Positions 14,027 through 17,052 of a DNA stretch of 17,052 bases are shown piece by piece. The stretch comes from Aphodosoma sp045658305. GTDB lineage: Bacteria > Bacteroidota > Bacteroidia > Bacteroidales > Paludibacteraceae. Numbering within the stretch: position 1 is the first letter of the stretch; each line of letters begins with the position of its first letter. The notes beneath the pieces were generated by a model, which made no database searches, had not been told where the DNA came from, and was given only the letters and a program-made list of their open reading frames with translations. The stretch covers positions 1 to 17,052 of the forward strand of contig JAZOUT010000097.1 of assembly GCA_045658305.1 (NCBI GenBank), given 5' to 3'. A program made the position numbers and the translations under genes.

Positions 14027-14947
14027 ATGAATATGACTGCTACAAAGAAACAATTACTACCAACAGAGGGAGATATAATGCCCACCAATCAGATTGAAAA
14101 TCTCATTTTAGACATTCGTGGACAACAAGTGATGTTGGATCGAGATTTGGCTAATCTTTATGGAGTGGATACCAAAGTGTTAAATCAAGCAGTGAAACGT
14201 AATATTGAACGTTTTCCCGTTCGTTTTCGTTTCCAATTATCTGATTTAGAGAGAGATAAACTGGTCACAAATTGTGACCGGTTGCAAATGCTAAAGCACT
14301 CTAATGTAAATCCTTTTGTATTTACAGAGCAAGGGGTTGCAATGTTATCTACTGTTCTACGTAGTAAAACGGCAATTAATGTAAGTATTCAAATCATGGA
14401 TGCGTTTACCGCTATGCGCCAGTTCATCACTTCCAATGCACAGATATTCCAACGCTTGGATGTGATGGAACAAAATCAATTAGCAATCGTGGCGCACCAA
14501 ACAGAAACAGACCACAAACTCGAAGAGGTATTCCGTCGTTTGGATAGCGGTAATGTGCAACCCCACCAAGGTATCTTCTACGATGGGCAAATCTTCGATG
14601 CCTACACCTTCATCAACGACCGCATACGCGAAGCCACCACACGCATCATCCTCATTGACAACTATATTGATGATAGCGTGCTTACCATGCTCGCCAAACG
14701 AGCAGACAAAGTGGCTGCTGTCATCTATACCAAGAAACCATCCACACAACTGCAACTGGATATGCAGAAGCACAATGCTCAGTATCCGCCGATAAATGTC
14801 GTAGAGTTCAATCGCTCACACGACCGTTTCCTCTGCATCGACGAGATGGTCTATCACCTCGGTGCCAGCATCAAAGACCTTGGCAAAAAGTGGTTCGCCT
14901 TCAACCGCATGGAGATGCCCACAACCGAACTCCTCAAAAAAATATAA
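14027..14947 (+). CDS. ORF6N-domain DNA-binding protein with PLD-like C-terminus
   Basis: 306 aa from ATG 14027. An in-frame TTG at 13982 is unlikely because it overlaps the -7 promoter element; ATG 14033 is an alternative. The N-terminal part (about 22-110) is an ORF6N domain, a phage-derived KilA-N-like DNA-binding module, with VMLDRDLANLYGV, NIERFP and FVFTEQGVAML as typical blocks. A helical linker (about 125-175) follows. The C-terminal part (about 180-300) resembles one half of a phospholipase-D-like fold: ILIDNYIDD, then SHDRFLCID, then YHLGASIKDLGKKW. The catalytic HxK is HDR (265-267), so the Lys is replaced and activity is doubtful. Such proteins are common in Bacteroidota mobile and defence regions, probably as regulators. 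GC content rises in the last third, as if the two halves have different histories. Confidence 0.88.
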   Translation: MNMTATKKQLLPTEGDIMPTNQIENLILDIRGQQVMLDRDLANLYGVDTKVLNQAVKRNIERFPVRFRFQLSDLERDKLVTNCDRLQMLKHSNVNPFVFTEQGVAMLSTVLRSKTAINVSIQIMDAFTAMRQFITSNAQIFQRLDVMEQNQLAIVAHQTETDHKLEEVFRRLDSGNVQPHQGIFYDGQIFDAYTFINDRIREATTRIILIDNYIDDSVLTMLAKRADKVAAVIYTKKPSTQLQLDMQKHNAQYPPINVVEFNRSHDRFLCIDEMVYHLGASIKDLGKKWFAFNRMEMPTTELLKKI

Positions 14948-15014
14948 AGCTGTGTACATACTTTGCCTCAGATTTCAACAACTGATATATGTTCAACTAT
15001 AAAAAATAAAGATT

Positions 15015-15221
15015 ATGGGATTATTTGATTTTCTCTTTGGCTCCGATGAGAGCTCAACCAATGGATTGTTCGACATTGAAGATTACCGCAGTATTCATGA
15101 AGACCGTCGTCATCACGCAAGTGGCTCTGGTAACTGGACTTCTCGTGAAGACTGGGACTGTGGCGACTATGATGACGATGGTATGTCGGGATTTGACTCG
15201 TATGATGATAATGATTTCTAA
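15015..15221 (+). CDS. Small highly acidic protein
   Basis: 68 aa, with 19 Asp/Glu residues and an acidic tail. It starts MGLFDFLFGSDE, a hydrophobic amphipathic beginning often seen in small Bacteroidota proteins, and the rest is low complexity and rich in Asp, Gly and Ser, so probably disordered. It lies 67 bp after the ORF6N gene and may share its transcript, since I see no clear promoter between them. An overlapping ORF in another frame (15025-15300) is of poorer composition and is not called. Function is unknown; acidic small proteins near DNA-binding proteins sometimes act as DNA mimics or inhibitors, but nothing shows that here. Confidence 0.55.
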   Translation: MGLFDFLFGSDESSTNGLFDIEDYRSIHEDRRHHASGSGNWTSREDWDCGDYDDDGMSGFDSYDDNDF

Positions 15222-15246
15222 TGCCTCAAACCACTGCACGCAGTTT

Positions 15247-15328
15247 CTTCTCTACTTCTTTCCTCGTCTTTCTCCCCAATTTTCAAGGGACATAAGTTAG
15301 GATGATCTCATAGAACCAGAAAATGGAA
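15247..15328. repeat. 82-bp dispersed direct repeat, copy 2
   Basis: Same orientation and length as 11749-11830. It follows the stop of the small acidic gene by 25 bp. The two copies enclose the ATPase, ORF6N and small acidic genes (about 3.5 kb). Confidence 0.8.
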
Positions 15329-15366
15329 TCTCGTATCCTTTGGATACTCAACCACCTCGAAAGTAC

Positions 15367-15434
15367 GGTCGCATAATGCAGCCCGTACTTCAAAGGCGAG
15401 AATTATGCGGGCTGCGCCCTCGCATTAAGCGACC
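15367..15434. repeat. Large imperfect stem-loop next to the IS
   Basis: GGTCGCATAATGC (15367-15379) pairs with GCATTAAGCGACC (15422-15434) with one mismatch, and AGCCCG (15380-15385) with CGGGCT (15408-15413), leaving an 8-nt bulge on one side. A 21-bp part of the left arm (15364-15384) is repeated directly at 16941-16961 on the other side of the insertion sequence. Confidence 0.7.
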
Positions 15435-15489
15435 AGTTGTACCTTCGGACGCCGCCTTGTGATGTGACCCCAAAAAGTTGGACGGATTA

Positions 15490-16344
15490 TTAAAATTGAT
15501 ATTTAGATCGATATTGCATCGGACTCATACCTAATCGTAACTTGATTCGATCTTTATTATAGTAAGCAATATATTCCTTAAGCTGCTTTTTAAAATCGGC
15601 TAAGCTTTCAAACTGATTGACATATAGTAACTCTTTTTTCATCAATCCAAAAAAGTTTTCCATCATAGCATTATCCAAACAATTACCTTTTCGTGACATA
15701 CTCTGTATGATATGATGCTCTTGTAAAAGTTTTTGGTATGTTTTATGCTGATAATGCCATCCTTGATCAGAGTGTAAAATAACATGCTTTGCTTGGGGCT
15801 GTTGTTCACATGCTCGTTTTAACATAGTAGTTACCATCTTTAGATTGGGACTGTCAGATATGCAATAACTGATTATTTCACCGTTCCACATATCTAAAAT
15901 GGGTGATAAGTAACATTTGCTGCCTTTTATATCTACCTGTGTAACATCCGTACTCCATTTCTGATTCGGTTGTTCTGCATCAAACTGCCTATCCAATATA
16001 TTTGGAGCCACTTTCCCTATTCGACCTTTATAAGAACGATATCTGACACGGCGCTGACGAGCTTGTAGTCCTTCTTCCTGCATTAAGCGAGCAACTACTT
16101 TTCTACTAATTATTTCGCCAGAAGCACGTAGTGTTATCCATACTCTCCGATAGCCATAGCGCTCTTTATGTTGGCCAAAAATGAGGCGGATTTGTTCGCG
16201 AGTAGCATGATATTTGTCAGGTCTTTCCTTTGCGTGATAATAGTATGTAGCACGTTTCATCCTACTAACCTGAAGCAGCGCTTCAAGGCTATATTCTGGC
16301 CTCAATGATTGGATGATTTGGGTTTTGTCTTTGCTGCTAAGCAC
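15490..16344 (-). CDS. IS150-type transposase OrfB (DDE integrase domain)
   Basis: 284 aa from a GTG, but the frame is open further upstream and is probably translated as an OrfAB fusion by -1 frameshifting. It has the helix-turn-helix-like HTH_21 segment (about 45-95) and an rve integrase core with the catalytic triad Asp133 (WSTDVTQ), Asp193 (LHSDQG) and Glu229 (NAMMENFFG). The D-to-E gap of 35 residues is the family rule. It closes with the typical YNKDRIKLRLGMSPMQYR tail. The enzyme cuts and joins the IS ends. All key residues are present, so it should be active. Confidence 0.93.
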   Translation of the reverse strand: MLSSKDKTQIIQSLRPEYSLEALLQVSRMKRATYYYHAKERPDKYHATREQIRLIFGQHKERYGYRRVWITLRASGEIISRKVVARLMQEEGLQARQRRVRYRSYKGRIGKVAPNILDRQFDAEQPNQKWSTDVTQVDIKGSKCYLSPILDMWNGEIISYCISDSPNLKMVTTMLKRACEQQPQAKHVILHSDQGWHYQHKTYQKLLQEHHIIQSMSRKGNCLDNAMMENFFGLMKKELLYVNQFESLADFKKQLKEYIAYYNKDRIKLRLGMSPMQYRSKYQF

Positions 16345-16868
16345 TCCCTTTCCTTCATTAAGGCCCGCGCTTTTTTTAAGAAGGCATTCTCTGCTCTGAG
16401 TAACTCATTTTCACGTTGGAGTTTCTCAAGTTCAGTCATTGGCTCTCTCTTTTTTGGACGTCCCATAGGTGCGTGTTTTTTAATTGATATGATAGGTTCT
16501 GGTAGTGTATGTTTTCTGCCATATTTACGACCATACTCTACATCATGCAAAGCATCATAACCACTAACACGTACAATACTTAACCACCGACTAAGGGAAG
16601 AACGAGATATACGATACTTTGCACAAACAGCATGCAAAGGTACACCTTTTTCTTCAACCTCACAAACAATTTGACATTTTTCTGTATAATTATACCTACA
16701 ATTTTGAGGAAGACGCTGTAAACCTGCAACACCATAGAGTTTGTATTGCTCCACCCACATGGTAACTACATTTTTAGAACATTTTAATTTTTTAGCTACA
16801 TGATAGATAGGCAAACCTTGTTTGCATAGTTTAATGGCTCTTAATTTTTCTTTTAATGAATGCTCCAT
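16302..16868 (-). CDS. IS150-type OrfA (helix-turn-helix protein)
   Basis: 188 aa from ATG 16868; a GTG at 16877 would add three residues. It has two helix-turn-helix segments (about 8-45 and 65-105), the signature SLKEKLRAIKLCKQGLPIYH at the start, a basic stretch GRPKKREPM and a leucine-zipper-like EKLQRENELLRAENAFLKKA near the end. It binds the IS ends and gives the OrfAB fusion its DNA-binding part. It overlaps orfB by 43 nt in the -1 frame. Confidence 0.92.
   Translation of the reverse strand: MEHSLKEKLRAIKLCKQGLPIYHVAKKLKCSKNVVTMWVEQYKLYGVAGLQRLPQNCRYNYTEKCQIVCEVEEKGVPLHAVCAKYRISRSSLSRWLSIVRVSGYDALHDVEYGRKYGRKHTLPEPIISIKKHAPMGRPKKREPMTELEKLQRENELLRAENAFLKKARALMKERECLAAKTKPKSSNH
16371..16377 (-). 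other. Programmed -1 frameshift site of the IS
   Basis: Seven T on the + strand read as A7 on the coding strand. In the OrfA frame the codons are TTA AAA AAA GCG, an A-AAA-AAA slippery heptamer. After a -1 slip the frame runs without a stop (AGC GCG GGC CTT AAT GAA ...) into orfB, giving a single OrfAB transposase. Confidence 0.75.
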
Positions 16869-16940
16869 AAGCGACACTTTGTTTTGTGTCTAACTTTTTG
16901 GGTGCATTTCACTTGCTCGTTTGAGCAATTCCCCCGAAGC

Positions 16941-16961
16941 TACGGTCGCATAATGCAGCCC
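16941..16961. repeat. 21-bp direct repeat partner of 15364-15384
   Basis: Begins TACGGTCGC and ends GCAGCCC, identical to 15364-15384. Just before both copies stands CGAA plus two bases. The copies sit on either side of the IS, so the surrounding DNA was repetitive before the IS inserted. Confidence 0.8.
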
Positions 16962-16970
16962 ATTTGTAAC

Positions 16971-17009
16971 AAAATCGCACTTGAAAGTAAACTTTCGCGC
17001 GATTTTTTT
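16971..17009. terminator. Hairpin with T tract near the right edge
   Basis: AAAATCGC (16971-16978) pairs with GCGATTTT (16999-17006), and inside it GAAAGT pairs with ACTTTC around AA. T7 follows at 17003-17009. It works as a terminator for + strand transcripts and overlaps the -33 element of the next promoter. Confidence 0.65.
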
Positions 17010-17038
17010 GCAAATGTACATTTTTTGTTGTACCTTTG
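17007..17038 (+). promoter_or_regulatory. Promoter for a gene beyond the window
   Basis: TTTG (17007-17010), a 20-bp spacer and TACCTTTG (17031-17038) match the Bacteroidota consensus. The transcription start would fall at about 17045, with the gene outside the window. Confidence 0.7.
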
Positions 17039-17052
17039 CACGGTTTTTGGTA

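Larger units (their letters stand above)
15460..16911 (-). mobile_element. Intact IS3-family (IS150-group) insertion sequence
   Basis: 1452 bp. The ends are TGATGTGACCCC at 15460 and, on the other strand, TGAAATGCACCC from 16911, both continuing AAAAAGTTrGAC. They form imperfect 24-bp inverted repeats with the TG...CA tips of the family. CTTG at 15456-15459 and at 16912-16915 is a 4-bp target duplication, which fixes the borders and suggests a fairly recent insertion. It carries overlapping orfA and orfB on the minus strand, both intact. No cargo is present. Confidence 0.92.

Overview
The window looks like a Bacteroidales chromosome (Prevotella/Bacteroides-like). The DNA is AT-rich. Promoters fit the Bacteroidota pattern of TTTG, 19-20 bp, then TAnnTTTG (212-242, 12313-12344, 17007-17038). 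Strong Shine-Dalgarno sites are absent, several lipoprotein signal peptides are present, and the flanking genes (AAA/DUF4143 ATPase, ORF6N protein, IS150-type element) are typical of this order. The species cannot be fixed from the sequence.

Layout. 1-130: possible tail of an upstream gene and a strong terminator. 212-668: no convincing protein gene, but a Bacteroidota promoter, a run of stable hairpins and an intrinsic terminator, which together suggest a structured RNA of about 420 nt or a regulatory leader. 709-11721: ten genes on the + strand with gaps of 1-19 nt or short overlaps, almost certainly one operon. In order these are a VWA-like lipoprotein, a three-TM protein, a tubulin/FtsZ-like GTPase, a giant actin/Hsp70-like ATPase, a membrane-anchored coiled-coil protein, a MotA/ExbB-like channel protein with long coiled coils, a MotB/OmpA-like partner, a 57-aa GTG-start membrane protein, a small lipoprotein, and an exported DNA/RNA non-specific endonuclease lipoprotein (TTG start). 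11722-12373: an intergenic region with an 82-bp dispersed repeat, three palindromes, a terminator, a 36-bp repeat and a 33-bp tandem repeat. 12374-13702: AAA/DUF4143 ATPase. 13703-14026: terminator, second 36-bp repeat and dyad-rich upstream DNA. 14027-14947: ORF6N DNA-binding protein. 15015-15221: small acidic protein. 15247-15328: second copy of the 82-bp repeat. 15460-16911: intact IS3-family (IS150-group) element with a 4-bp target duplication. 16912-17052: terminator and outward promoter for a gene beyond the window.

The operon is the main point of interest. It joins two cytoskeletal-type NTPases (tubulin-like and actin-like) to a predicted ion-driven MotA/MotB-type inner-membrane unit whose partner has an OmpA-like peptidoglycan-binding fold. 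On the periplasmic side are a VWA-like lipoprotein and a nuclease with an intact catalytic motif. My model, which is inference, is that NTP-driven polymers or switches inside the cell control a MotAB-like transmembrane machine, and that this machine positions or activates envelope effectors. The logic recalls the Zorya defence system (ZorA/ZorB plus nuclease). It also recalls the FtsZ-like/VWA/OmpA membrane-remodelling systems predicted by Makarova and Koonin, which I recall from memory and have not checked. The gene set does not match any Zorya type I know. Antiphage, envelope-remodelling and DNA-uptake or DNA-degradation roles all remain possible.
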